From: Membranipora membranacea | Lineage: Eukaryota; Bryozoa; Gymnolaemata; Cheilostomatida; Membraniporidae | Assembly (NCBI GenBank): GCA_914767715.1 | Contig: OU612066.1 | Location: 24,590,283 to 24,650,282, forward strand | Length of the DNA: 60,000 nucleotides | Direction: 5' to 3' | Shown: positions 14,001 through 27,000 of the stretch, in pieces | Position numbering within the stretch: position 1 is the stretch's first letter | Layout of the letters: the number at the start of each line of letters is the position of its first letter | The notes under the pieces: model-generated | The model's input: the letters and a program-made list of their open reading frames with translations, nothing else | Database searches by the model: none | What the model was told of the DNA's origin: nothing | Program-made: the position numbers and the translations under genes

Positions 14001-17000
14001 CAAACAAACAGTCTGACATTCCTATAAAACAGATCTACTGAAAATAGTATCCAAGGGAGTCAGACAATGATGAGCTAAGTATTTATTGCAGCTTTAAGCG
14101 CTAGCAAGTTTTAGACCTCAAACTGCTTGGGGAGCTCTTCGTTTTGCATCAACTAGCAGCACATGACAATAGCCTGTTTTGTCTAGCTTTTTCAATACAG
14201 GCTACCTTACACAAAACCTAGAACCCATCAAACAGTCTGAAATCTTAAAGTAAGCCCAAGCTAGGAGCAGCCAACATACCTTGTGCCACTCCATGTAGTA
14301 TATTGAGTGTAAGTGACCTATGCTGCTCGTTGTTAGCTGTCACACATATAGTATAAGGTACTGTGTGTTTGGCAGCCTCCTCCACTGCTCGCTTCAACAG
14401 GTGCTCCCCATCTACTACCTGAACGTTAGTCAGCATACCGAAATCTAACAGTCTCTTCTCGATAGAATTACAGTATGATCTGTGGAAGTACGAATAAAAT
14501 AATTTAATATGATGGACTCTTAGTGAAGGGGCTAGATATTTCACATTTATGCTCGTAAAAGCGCATAAATTGACATAACTGGACTAGTTTTTAGAATTAT
14601 CCTCTCATTGTAGTTAGTTAAATTGCTTGGACAACTCCAAAGTATAACAACATACGTGATTGTTTTTGTGCCAGAGATGATTGCGCTGCAGTTGAAATCT
14701 TGATTTTATGAATGTGATCTACATTACCCTAAACCAATATGTTACATTAGTCAGAGTTGCCACAACCTGAACGCAAATAGGACAATCACAAAAGTAGTAA
14801 AATCGCAAAATAACATCAACAACAATGTCTCCAAATGAAATGTCAGTCCTGTGCAAGAAACAGACTGGGGGTATCATTTACTTGAATGTAACCCATAGAT
14901 ATACAATTCCCAGAAGCATGCTATTTTTCTTTCTCAAGCATTGTGTTACCCCTGTCACAAAGCCCACTGGGTATCTCTATGGTGCTGGCCTTGTGACTGG
15001 GTTAGAGAAAATGTAACAAGACGGTAAGGTACCTTTGGCCTTCATTTCCAGCAATAACCACACAGTCATAAGGTGGCCTGAGATCCACAGGAGGTGGGGC
15101 TGCTTCTCTTCTCGGTGCTGGTGCATCGTATCCCGCAGGTCTGTAATCAAGAGAATAGAGATAGTGGAATAATCAAATCTGAGGTACGCTTTAGTGATAC
15201 CTGATGCGTTAGTTAGGATCAGAAAAAAAAGCAGCAAGAATGCAATAGCAAACAAGGTTAGTCAGATAATGAAAGATAAATCCATGGGTTACCGGACACT
15301 TTATTTAAACTTGCAACACAATCAGTGTAGAATGAAGAAGGCAAATTCTATCAAAACACAAAGAATCTCCCACAAGCCCAGAAAATGCTGCCACCCAAAA
15401 TAGTGTCATTCAAGTTGTTTGGGGTGTTACAGTTACGCCCCCTTAACATCTAACCAAACATATCTGGGTTACACAAGCTAACTCTACAGTACAACACATA
15501 CTTAGGAAGAATAGGAGATGGTATACTGGCAGCGTTTCTCGGAGGATCCAAAGTTGGCCTCCTCGTGTCTGCTGCAGGTTTACCACCGCTGCTAAAATCA
15601 TAGCAAGCAATATGGAAGCCACACGGAATAAGAAATGATAAAAGGATTAGGAATCATCTAGTTTAAGCGCTTAAACGGTGTCGGGATAATTGGTGGTAGC
15701 ATTTCATTATCAACCACAATCTCCCCACCTGGGAACGTGGTTGATAATGAAACGCCACTACCAGCTATCCCGACACAGTTTGAGCACTTCAACTAGGAAT
15801 CATCAGATGTCAGCATACTATTTGTGGATTGCCTCTTGGATAGTCTCAAAGCACTGTAATATCATTGTCACAAATGAAGTTTTGTAGATGTAAAACCATT
15901 TTGCTATTGAAAGCTTCAACCTCATCAGTGCGGTAGAGTCAATTTTCCATTTAGGGAATCAAGCAAAATGTGTAAAAAATGTACCATAAGGGAAAAAGTA
16001 TAAGGTAGCAGATTAAACCAGGTGAAAGATTACACCATACGGTCATTATATACTAATAACTCGATAGAAATCTTACAAGACAAGTTACAAATGGTAATAG
16101 ACAAAAGGACAGAATAACAATGCTTTTCACAGTACCACACAGCTAATAAAATAAGGGTATAGCATAAAAAAGTGACAACATGATGAAAAGGGATAAAGAT
16201 AGAAAGAATACATTTTCGTATGTGCATCAGGATTGTTTTGATATATGCACAAGGACCCCAGAGATTTATACACCCATATCTTGCTCAGGAGTTCCGATGC
16301 AGTACCGAGAGCAGAACTTAATCAGGTAGAGAGATATGGACAACATGAACACAGTGATGGGTAAAAGAACAAAGCTTTACATACCCCGGCGGATATCCAC
16401 CATAGCTGGACGGTCCTCCTGGCTGACCCATATCAGGTCTACCTCCTCTTATATCTCTGTCGTCGGGTCGTGACCTTCGAGAATGATCATCGAAATCATC
16501 AGGCAGTTGTCTATAAATCAAGCACCAGCATAGCACAAGTTTTTTATTAGAAAAAAGGGTATTCTTATAGCCTGGAAGCTTGAAAAATCTCCTTAATAGA
16601 GGCATAAAATAACAGATACCAAGGGCATCAGTATCTCCCCTTATGAGCAGCCTAAAAGGCTTCTAAAAAGACCTGAGGTGACAAGGTGCTTTATTGAGCG
16701 AAGTACAAGTGTTTCGCTGATTGTGCAAGTGCTGATATAACAAGTGGCGAAACGATGGTCAAAAAACCTATCAAGGTTTCTTGAGAGCTTGTTTGGAGTT
16801 GTCTTCTTAAATATCACATTTGTCAGGGAGAGCACGACTCTCATTCTCACGGATCACAATCACTTTTACAGCTTACAGGGCAAACCTTGAAGCTAAGAAA
16901 CTGAAATTTTCATGTGTCAACCCGAGTAAATAGTTGAGCAGTTCGAGAGAATGCTTAACAAAAATAAGTTTGTACTGCCGAGCTCTGTGGCTTGTAATCT

Positions 17001-19427
17001 GACCTCTTATTATTGATAGGGAGAAGTCCACCAGATCTCCTGTCTGACAGAGGTACTCCTCCTCTGTGGTCATCAGGTCTTCCTCTCTCATCTCCTCTAC
17101 CCCTATCATCTGGTCTGCCTCGGTCGCTTCCCCTGTCACTGCCTCTATCTGTAAAATTAGACAGTACTTGACATACTTTGGAGAAAACGTACAAATAAGC
17201 CACAATATGATAATGTGATAAGTGATACAACTCTCTCAGCGGAAATATTAAGGTACATAGCAGATTGACAAACAACTTGCAGACTATTTTCGTTTGTCAC
17301 AATCAACTTGTTTGGTTGAAAAATATCTTGAAGAAACAAATATAACAATGCATTCTTTTCCATAGAGGGTGTACTATTCGCAGAGATAAAGCTTGCGTTC
17401 TCAGCAATCAATAAGTTATCCTTAATTGAATCTCACCTGATGACCTGTGTATGCCTCTGTCAGGGGGAGGAAGAGTTGGCGCGCCCCTTGAATCTCTTCC
17501 CCTATCCATTCCTCTGCTATCACGACCCCTACTGTCCGGCTGACTTGTTCGACTGCTCGATTGGTGTGGGTCTCGACTAGAATGATGGTGAGAAGCTGAT
17601 CCGTTGGTTTCTTCCACCGCTTTCACATGCTAAAAACATAAACAGGGATTGAAAATATCTGAGAGAAGACAACTTTATACTTATGTGATTATAAATAACT
17701 TGAGGCTGAGGAGAGATAATAGTGGGCTTTATTGTATACAAAGTTTTTTTGCCTACAGATGTAAATGTCACCTCTGTATGAGAGCTTGACTCAAACTCAA
17801 ATTTTCTAGTGTATTTCAATACTTCAAAGAATATATCAACAATTTACATATAGTAGTAGTACTTATTAATAAGCTGTCCTTGCAAATAACCGTTTCATCA
17901 CTGTTTATTCATGAAAACATTTTTGATAATAATTTTCATGTTACCACAAGCGACAGTGTGAATAATGGTGCGTGACCTTAAAAGATCAATGATCCAGTAT
18001 AAAATAATCAATTCTTTATCCAAAGACATAATTATTTGTAACAAAATACCTAAAGTGGTACTGATATCAACAGCAACTTGGCTTGGATGTAATTTTGAAA
18101 AACTGTAGACAAATCTATGCTGTCATTGGATTACAAATTTAGCTATTTCGATAATAAAAATGTTTTGTCCCAAACTCAATGATAGCTTAGAAAGGGTTCT
18201 TTAAAGACAGTCTGTTAGCAATAACTGTTGCAGTTTGACTACCCAAATTTCCTACCCAAACCGCAGATTGCGCATGATCATAAAAACACTTGCATCTGAC
18301 ATGATAAAATATTTACCTTGAAATGACATTGATCACCTCGAACACAATTTCCCCACTGGAAGTATTTACAGGGTGCCGTACTACCGCCCCCTCCGTGGGC
18401 AGGTTGTGCTGCACCTCCGCCCATTTGATGCTGCTGGGCAGAATGTGAATTCTTGTCGGATAACTTCACCACTAAATGAGCAAAAGAGATCAAATTCATC
18501 GGATTGATTACAGAAAGACAAATTATGGTCAAATAGTAGATAAATCGCTTATGTCGCTATGTACATCACGAAATATTAATTATAATCTCCAAATCTTCCC
18601 GCTACACATCAACTCGCGCCAAATTCATTGAACCATGATTAGATCACAGAGTCAAACGTGTACAGCTAGCGTAAAATATGTTACGGATTGGTGAAGATCT
18701 CCAGTCACAACAAAATGAATTACCCAATCCTATCTAGTCAATACAGACTGAAATCACTTAAAAGGTTTTCCTAATGTACTTACACAGTTTAGCGCCTTTG
18801 TAGATGACTTGGTTCATATTTTGTATAGCGGCTAATGATGATTGTAAATTATCATACTGTACAAAACCAAAGTTGTTAATCAGCGAGAGATCTGAAAATA
18901 AGAAAAATTTGTTTAGTCATAGCAAGGAGAGTAATTACTCCTTGGTTAATGCAATGAATTCCCTCTTCGAGGAAGAGGGAATTCATTGGTTAATGTATGC
19001 AGTGATTGAGAACAAGCAACTGTAGGCCTAGACTTTTGAAATGTTTTTTATAGCATCTACGTTAATTTTCAAAATACATGTTACTGATTACATTTTGTGT
19101 AAAAGACATTACACAAGGAATCGTTATTCATCAATTAAACCCTCCAATTTGGCAGTCGTATACATGGTTGGTTCAAATTGCAAGTAATTTACATCTTTTG
19201 AACAAGCTCAGCAAGCAATTATATACTATAACATTATGAACGAATAAAAACTACCTACCATACACTCTTCCATGTTTACCGAACATGTCTGCCAACTCCT
19301 CTTTAATGACTCTGTCATTTAAACCGCCGATAAAGAGTCGACACCGCTGTGCATCTGGATCGACACTTTTACACGTGAACTGAAGCCGCTTTCTGCGGGC
19401 AGCTCTCTCCGCATCTTCACTCGACAT
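11046..19427 (-). CDS. NCOA5: Nuclear receptor coactivator 5-like RNA-binding protein (RRM + CCCH finger + NCOA5 core), 11 exons
   Basis: Exons in transcript order: 19427-19259, 18891-18784, 18471-18317, 17629-17437, 17148-17004, 16510-16385, 15591-15502, 15140-15033, 14479-14280, 11903-11526, 11302-11046. All join in frame to 642 aa. Residues 29-96 are an RRM with RNP2 LFIGGL (31-36) and RNP1 INNFGFVQY (61-69). Residues 127-145 are a CCCH zinc finger, C-x7-C-x5-C-x3-H, whose His comes from exon 4. An Arg/Asp/Gly-rich linker follows, then the NCOA5 core (about 350-460) with PYDCVVIAGNEGQ, SIEKRLLDFGM and EHRNMPLEDAM, close to the human anticodon-binding-like domain. The end has INLNDPSIKRALDGLM, matching the NCOA5 C-terminus. 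NCOA5 is a nuclear transcriptional co-regulator; the RNA-binding domains suggest a link to RNA processing. Exon 7 has a tandem NAGNAG acceptor. Exon 10 to 9 spans a 2.4 kb intron. Confidence 0.85.
11904..14279 (-). other. Intron 9 of the NCOA5-like gene
   Basis: A 2.4 kb intron between GTATGT and a CAG acceptor. It is AT-rich and no exon, hairpin or recognisable mobile element was seen in it. Short open frames on both strands have no coding character. Confidence 0.5.
15650..15804. mobile_element. Foldback MITE with 9-bp direct repeats (family 1, copy a)
   Basis: Inverted arms of about 60 bases begin TAGTTTAAGCGCTTAAAC and end GTTTGAGCACTTCAACTA (element 15659-15795). They fold around a short loop near 15720-15735. 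The element is flanked by identical GGAATCATC at 15650-15658 and 15796-15804. It lies in the intron upstream of exon 7 of the NCOA5-like gene. The ends match those of the hairpin at 35410-35529, which also has 9-bp direct repeats. Nine-base duplications are typical of Mutator-like transposases, but no transposase is seen here. Confidence 0.75.
18943..18995. repeat. Perfect short hairpin flanked by 8-bp direct repeats
   Basis: Arms of 17 bases (18952-18968 and 18972-18988) with a three-base loop, built on CAATGAATTCCCTCTTC, lie in intron 1 of the NCOA5-like gene. GGTTAATG occurs on both sides. Perfect arms suggest a recent origin. Confidence 0.7.
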
Positions 19428-22072
19428 GCTGAACTACTTTCTATGGTACCTTGAAGGAAAAAAATTTGTAAGATCTTAGCATTAAGAGAGTATTGCACGT
19501 AAAGAGAAGCAAAGAGAAGGGCCAGGGGTCTGTTGTAAATTCTCATTGAGGCCTGGTTGGGTTGACCTAACCAAGGAGTCTTTGACCCAATCAACCACAG
19601 CCAACGCATTGAATCATTGGCTGGTTGGTACTTCATCATCGACCCAAAGATCCAATCAATCACAACAATGAATGATAAAAAGATAATTTGATGTTTCAAG
19701 ACATATATAGTTACAAGTAACAATATATATACAAAGCACAACACAACAACACTGATGACTGATCAATCCAATGAAATCCCTTCAGCTCATTGATTGATCA
19801 ATCAACAATCATTCAATAAATAAAAAAAAATGGACAGTTCAGTCCATGGCATAGGAGTCAACATAATAATAGAACTTTATGGCAGCCTAAATGGCCAGTG
19901 TTGAATGTATACATCTATAAACATCATAGATGGTGTTACAATAAAAATCACCATACTGACTGAGGAAACCCTCTTTTTTTTTTAACTCTAGAATACAGCA
20001 ACAGTGGTAGCACAAGTACATAAAAAAACCTAATTCTACCCAGATTTTACTTTTTGACTCTTCAAATAGAGATCTGAGGGAGAGGCACTCTCGAAGCATA
20101 CGAGACTTACAGAGAAGCTCATCATAATATGATTGGTTGTCTCTGACCTGGTTTTTACACAATTGACCAATGGACATGCTTTGACAAAATGCCTGAGTTT
20201 TGATGATTATTCAGATTGCAAAATAAGGACTCCTATTCGTTGCCCCATACTGTAAATTAGCTGTGATTAGAATTGGCAAGCATGTAAAAACATGCTCTGA
20301 TATTTTTCCCTCCAAATTCATTTACAATAAATAACAAGAAAAAGCTGTAAAAGGTAGGATCATAATAAACATATAAATATTAATATGTTAATGGGTAGGA
20401 TAGACACATGTATTTTAACCTTTTGCTATACCCTACTATTACACTATCAATAAAAAATGGACAATTTGGAATTAATTACCCATCTGGAGTTACAAGCATT
20501 ATCATATATTTTGCCAGTCCATCCAGTCCACTGCAAGTGCATGCATGGCTTTCTTTTGGGGAGTGGTTGATCATGCTTCATGGACATTCATCATCATTTA
20601 TTAATTAGTCTAAGTGATAATGAAGATGAATGTCCATTATTGATATGGCTGCTAGGAAGCCCCCCCCCCCCCCCGAAAAAGAATCATCATAATGAATGAT
20701 CATCTGTTTTTCAGAACCAACAGCAGTAGAGTATACATATATATGTGTATCATGATTTAAATTTCAGACTGGCCTGGGAGATACTTTATAGAGGAACTCA
20801 CACAGAAAGGTTAACGCCAGAGAATAGTCAAGTAAAGAAACAGATTGGAGAGATATCGTCTGTCTTCTTTAGGAGCTTACTCCTATCTATTGGCTATTAA
20901 ACTGTAAGTTGCAAGTTTCCCAAGGTTTTCACTGCTAAATTGAAAAAGTAAGTCGGCAGTAAATCTTTTATAGACATCTGCGTTGTCTTTCTCTCACTGT
21001 GTAACTGAGGCTAGTCTAGGAAAACATAATATCAAGTTCGTTGTTCCTGCTAAACATTCAAATCTTTTGCTTCACACATTTGAGGCCAAGATTGTGGTGT
21101 CAGATGTACTGCAAAGGTAATATCTTTAAATAGTCTATGCATGAGGTCAGAAAACTTTCAAGCCAAAGAAATCCCTGAACATCTGCCATAATACATTTAG
21201 CTATAATAAGTACAGGCGGTCATTGCCTACAAAATTAGTAGGGTGAAATGGAGGAGAGATGTGTGAGCATTTATAATGCTTTTACTATACAAGGGATTAT
21301 ATCTAATTTCTTGACTAATAACTGAAAGAAGCTTAGCACTATTTGCTCACGCTTTGTTTGGATTACAAGGTGGCACTATTGTCTGAGTTTCTTATCCACC
21401 TGTTTTACCTCTTTTGAATATAGCACCCCAATACACAATGGAGCACATAACAAAGTATTATGTTAGGAGCTCCTAGTTGTGCGTTTTTGGTGATTGAGAT
21501 CATGAGACTCAGACAACTTCCAGAATTTAAAATAGTACTTGGTGTTGGGAGGCCCATATTTTGCTCAAGGATTATTTACATTTGCACAAAGGAAACCACA
21601 GTTTCCCACTCGCCAGTCGACTGTATCATATCCAATTACGATCCGTTTACATAACATAACAAACAATAATGATCTGATTATTTCATCCCGGATCACATTT
21701 ATGAATTCTTGGGATGGAAAACTACTTGCTGTTGAAGAAATGGCCCCCAGTCCTGGAGTTGTAGGTATCAGGTGAAAAAAATATATCAGTACTGTCTTTG
21801 ACAGCAATATTGAACATCTGCAGATATGCAATGTTTTGAAAGTGGAGCTAAAACCTTCACTTCATGGTATCAGAGCAAACTTGTATAATCTATTCAAGTC
21901 AACTACAAGTGAGCTAAGAAGTTTCTGCTGCGCTCATTCGTCAATTTGTACATGTGAGGATTGGTGAAGCATCGTGAGTTGACAGTGAGTGCTGGGCAGG
22001 CTTGTTTTGCCAGTTGCCATTCTGTTTGGTGATTGTCAGTTTCAAACCTTAATAGAAAAACTTACCTCAGTT
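19428..22072. other. Intergenic, NCOA5-like promoter side; no gene recognised
   Basis: The first few hundred bases should contain the promoter of the minus-strand NCOA5-like gene; no core element could be fixed. Around 20562-20635 a loose hairpin has TGGACATTCATC on one arm and its complement on the other. A C14 homopolymer lies at about 20661-20674. No coding exon was found on either strand. Confidence 0.35.
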
Positions 22073-22358
22073 CCTTAAGCCTTGTACCCACCAATGTGCT
22101 TTTTTAATCTCCGGAATTTCTAAGATTTTGCACTGGCAATCATTAAAGAATTTGTGGGTACCACAAAATGCAGCACAACATATCGCACAACACATCGCAC
22201 GAAAGTAGAATCAATTCTACTTTCGTGCGAAGGTATTTGTAAACGCACGATCTCTGTGTATTTTGTACCCACCAATCACAGCAATGCACAGGTGGTCGTG
22301 CATGATCGCAGATGAGTTCCTGGGGCAGTTATGCAGTTGATGGGTACCAGGCTTTAGA
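22073..22358. mobile_element. MITE-like element with terminal inverted repeats and a central palindrome
   Basis: The left end TTAAGCCTTGTACCCACCAA and the right end, read in reverse complement as TAAAGCCTGGTACCCATCAA, form terminal inverted repeats. Inside, about 22194-22230, is a near-perfect palindrome with 17-base arms around AATCAATT (TCGCACGAAAGTAGAAT). There is no coding capacity. Target duplication is unclear. Confidence 0.55.
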
Positions 22359-22767
22359 CTATCTGGCTAGACTCCTTGCCTCTAACCTCTATCATGGCTC
22401 TGGTTTATAACCTGTTTGGTTGCATTCAATTATTTTTAGCGCAAACAACACAACAGACAAGGTAACTCATCAGCATCGTCCTAGTGCTCCCCAGGTGTGG
22501 TCCTAAATTTAAATTTATTGTTCCATGCCAGAATTCATTTTTGCTGCTAACCTTGACCTTGATGCTTGATGTTGCTAGTCTGATGACTGGAACTAGGCTG
22601 AGCAACCATGCATTGTGATTTTCCTCTACAAAGGAGGTTGACAATCCTCACCCCCCCCCCCCTCCCCTCCTCGCACAAATGGGTTTCGACATTTTATCAC
22701 AATTGGATGTACTTGAATATCATCGCATCATCTATGTAGCCATGAACTGGGCCCCCTCCCAAATTTC

Positions 22768-23273
22768 AAAGTGTCTAGGAAAGCAAAAAACAACCACTGT
22801 TCATATCAAAGCTTTGCAATTGCAAAGAACAAAAAATTGAATTCTTTCGCACAAGGACATTATTGAATGATGTAATCTAATTTAAAGTGCGAACATCCAG
22901 GGTCTAGAAGGGTCTAGACTTAGAGTATGTTATCCTCCCTGATTACGGGTAAACACTAAATATCTTTGATAACGCTACCGTTGTCCAATAATTTCTTTTG
23001 GTAATTTCTAGTGTTAGTACAGCCTTGTAACTGTCCTAGGTCAGCCTGGGCTAGGCTTACTAATATACTGTAAGTGGATCATCATTTAAATGTGAATATG
23101 TGACATGGGAGATAACATACTCTAGACCCTTCTAGACCCTGGATTTTAGCACTTTAAATTAGGTTACATCATTCAATAATGTCCTTGTGTGAAAAAATTT
23201 ACTTTTTTTGTTCATTGCAATGGCAAAGCTTTGATATGAACAGTGCTTGTTTTTTGCTTTCATAGACACTCTA
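22768..23273. mobile_element. Foldback element with arms of about 170 bp
   Basis: The left arm (about 22768-22940) and right arm (about 23107-23273) are diverged inverted copies. Both contain GGGTCTAGAAGGGTCTAGA or its complement, a block around GGACATTATTGAATGATG and a block around TTCATATCAAAGCTTTGC. The unpaired centre is about 165 bases and non-coding. The layout is that of a long-TIR MITE or snapback element. Confidence 0.7.
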
Positions 23274-23521
23274 AGGTTTAGTGATGAAGGCCTGCTTAGT
23301 AGTTAAGTATGCCCCAGTACTCATTGTGTCCTAGGAACCTGTCATTTTTTGCACTTGTCGTACCGATATACTATATTTTACTGAGAAATCTTTGCTGATG
23401 TTGATGAGAGACATTGATTTCCTGCCCAGCTTTCATTGACGATCTGTATGCCTGAATTTGCTTGCAGAATCTTATACATGTTTTCTACAGCAGGCCATTT
23501 TGTTATATATGCTTATATCTC

Positions 23522-23925
23522 TAGTCAGTCAGTTTGGCTCAGTAGTTAGTGCGTCTGTTGTTTAACCAGCTGGTTGTGGGATCACACCCGAACCCGGCCC
23601 CAAAGTCTTTGACTGATCACACGGTCCCTTCGGATCAGGACTTAAAATAATGGAGGTCTTCTGTATGTACAACAACATCGGCATGCAGATAAATAAACCC
23701 TCCTGTATGGTATAGCTCTATACAGGAGGACATTGTCATCAATCACTACTGCAGCTCCGGCCTTGTAGCTCTATGCTTCACGCTTGGTTAGAGCTGTTAG
23801 TGGTTGAAAAGTGGCACTAATGACTTGGAACCCTAATCGTTACTATAACAGCATCGGTGCAGTCATTGTCTATAGACGGACAGCAACATTACATATTATT
23901 ATTATTATTATTATATCATAGTCAG
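23522..23925 (+). mobile_element. tRNA-derived SINE candidate
   Basis: The head looks like a tRNA gene remnant. TTGGCTCAGTAGTTAGTGCG resembles an A box, and GGTTGTGGGATCAC about 30 bases later resembles a B box. A non-coding body of about 300 bases follows, ending in (TTA)n at about 23893-23912. TAGTCAG occurs at 23522-23528 and 23919-23925 as a possible target duplication. The acceptor stem does not close, so this is not a functional tRNA gene. Confidence 0.55.
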
Positions 23926-24043
23926 GTAGATTTATCTGTGACTTGTCTACAATCAATCTGAATTTCAAATATCATATGATGGCAACTGATACATTCTTAT
24001 CTTTAGGAGTTACATAGTAGATACTGGCTAAGCTCAGACGAAG

Positions 24044-27000
24044 ATGGTACCACCAAAAAAGAAGTCCCGTAGAGTACCTTCTACCCATGTGATGGTTTCC
24101 TCGGCAATTAAAGGTCTGGGCAACCCAAAAGGCTCATCCTATACTGCAATCAAAAGGTATATCTCCTCAAAATATAAAGCTCATTTTGATACGGCCAGTC
24201 TGGATGAGGACCTCAAAGAATATCTGAAAAAATCTGTTCAGTGTGGCAAGCTGATTCAAACATCTGGAACAGGTGCTAGAGGTTCATTCAGAATGGGCAC
24301 CGCCTCGCCCAAAGAAGGAAGAGCATGTGGATCTTCTCAGCTGAACCTGAGAAGGGAAGTTGCTGCCAATGTAAGAAAGGTGCCTGTGTTAGCCAGGAAA
24401 GCCTCTGAAGCATGCACTGCAAGCAGGCGGAGTAGATCTAAGAGGGCACATACGACAGCATCTAAATCACAAGCTAAACCAAAGAAGAGTTATGCCAGAA
24501 AAAATAAGGAAAAGAGTTCCAGTAGCACAAAGAAGTCTAAAGTGTGAGTGCCAATCAGTCACTTTTGGAGATGTGAAGTTTTTAAAAACTTCTAGCAAAA
24601 CTCCACGCATGTTTTATACCTTGTCCTGTGATACCATAAGGCATACTTTCCAGTGACATATTTAAGGACTTCAGAGTAAATTGAATTTACTTTACATTGA
24701 TTGGCTGTGTCACATCTGATTTAGAACCTGCAGCAGCTTTCTTGATGTGATTTATTTGACCTCATGTTATCTACGACATCCAAAGAATAGCCACTGCAGA
24801 AAGCTGCACAGAATTATTTCGAAATTCTCTTTTGTAACCAAATACTGACGACTGACGAATAATGCCTGTAAGATTTTGAAAACATATTTTTTATTTCATT
24901 GCCCCGGCTATTTGTGAAAGCGAGCATGTAAATTAAAAACAGTTCAAAATGAGACCAATAGTGGCAGCAGATCCAGAGGGGAATGCTGCTTACCATCCAT
25001 TGTCGTTGATTTTCAAATGTTTCTTGTTTTGTTGCAGTAACTAAGACATTCTGACTATCTTAGGATTTATATGAATTGATTGACTGATTTATTACATATC
25101 ATAGACAGTTATACGTGTCACGTAATTCGATGGATATAATCATTAATAATCTATTTAAATCTAATATTGTCCTTTTAGTTTGACTTTTGACAAAATTTTG
25201 ATGAGAAATGTTATAGTTGCATATATAAAGAAAAAATGCTTTGTGTCATGCCCATGCACAAGTTGTGTATTGATGGATTGTTCTATTTTCCATTAAAGGT
25301 CACCAAAGTCTGTACCATGGAAAGAAGCATACAAGTTTTTCCTTGCACTCGTCTCTGGTGAAGCACAGCAGATTAAAGCATTTGAAGACTATCTCAACAC
25401 ACCATTCCTTATCAGTAAGTATGTGTACGCCTAATATGAATGGCAGATAAATGAAAAAAGTATACGCATTGTGTTAAACAATCGTTTCGCTGGTTTTTTT
25501 ATAACTACCACCAGTTCTACATACCCTTTGATCTGTGATTTCAGGTGTACAGACATCAGATTCTACTAATTGCCGATGTGTCAATGGCAGGCTATCGGAA
25601 ATACAAGCCATGTTGTCACCACTGCCATTGATGAAAAGGCTTTTGGAAAGGACATGCCCTGGGATCAAGTGTACCCGAAATCGTATAGATGGGTACGAGA
25701 CTCAGCCCACTTCTGTCAAGTTTTATCCCCTTCATGTTGCTGCTGGTATGAATATTATCCATTTAGATCAGTATCTTCATTCAGGTGTTTCATTCCTTAT
25801 TTCGAGGCTAATTGGTTCACCACTTCTCAGATTGTTTATTACTGTAGAATGGGTTTCATTAACGACATATTTATTAACGACCTCAATAGAATAGTTAAAA
25901 TAAAAACCAGTAAAAAATCAATAATGTAATCATTCTTGACAACATATATTTAATGTCAGGGAGTTGCTTGCTCTCACACTGGTATATTATGATTAATTAT
26001 CATAGGATTATTGTTGCTTAGTACCAAAGGACTATAGTACTCATAGGATTGGCAGTTTGTTATGCACACAGTCACATTTTCGTGTTTGAGAGAAGAAATT
26101 AGCAGCATCTGAGCATTGGGGTTGTCTACCCTCCTGACATGAGCACATAATTTTGTAAGCAGCAGCTGTTTTGTACTTGTACTTATCTAGCAATATGAAA
26201 ACCTAGTAGAAATAAATTGTTGAGGTCAGGTCAATAGTAAAAATTAATTGATGAAGCCAAGTCAATAGTTGAATAATATTTTCGTTAAAATTTTGAGAAC
26301 CATTTTTGGCACTAAAACGTTAAATATTACAGCGTATTTTAAACCCATTCTACAGTATATCCTTTGTGTGTGATGTGATGCGCATACCTTTTATAGATAA
26401 AGCCAGATAAATGTGCTCCTCAAATGTGTTGATTTCCTTGGTCACGGGACTTGAGTGAGTTCCCATATAATAATTGTGTTAGGATTTGCTCTCTGTATCT
26501 GAATGTTCATTGAAAGGCTTTATGCACTCTCACACCATTGTGATTTATTTTCATACAAGATATCCGTCATATCTCTTGCATTGTTTAAACAATTAAATTC
26601 TCATTTTCAGCAACAGGGGATCTGGAACTTGTCGCCACTATCCTATCCAAAAATCCAGACATGTACATCAGTAGCTCACCCACTCAGTACTACCCATTTG
26701 AGTTGGCTCTGCAACATGGGAACCATCATGTGGCACAGAATCTTCTTGATCGGGGGTTTTCTTACAAATCCCCACGCAATATTAGACAATATGAGCAGAC
26801 AAAATACTGTGTCAGGATGGACAGAGTCATGGCAGGGGCGATGGACAACAGTGACTTGATACCCATGCTCAAGATTGCATGCCTCGCTTGTGAGTTTTAT
26901 ATTTTTGCTAATTACTACCTTGATTACAAGGTCAATATTGTTAAATTTTGAGGGTCCATAAACTCTACCACAGAGGAGTATAGAAATGGTGCTTCCCATT

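Noticed and set aside
23527-23600. A functional tRNA gene
   Set aside because: A and B box-like words are present, but the acceptor stem does not pair and the body continues as a SINE with a microsatellite tail.
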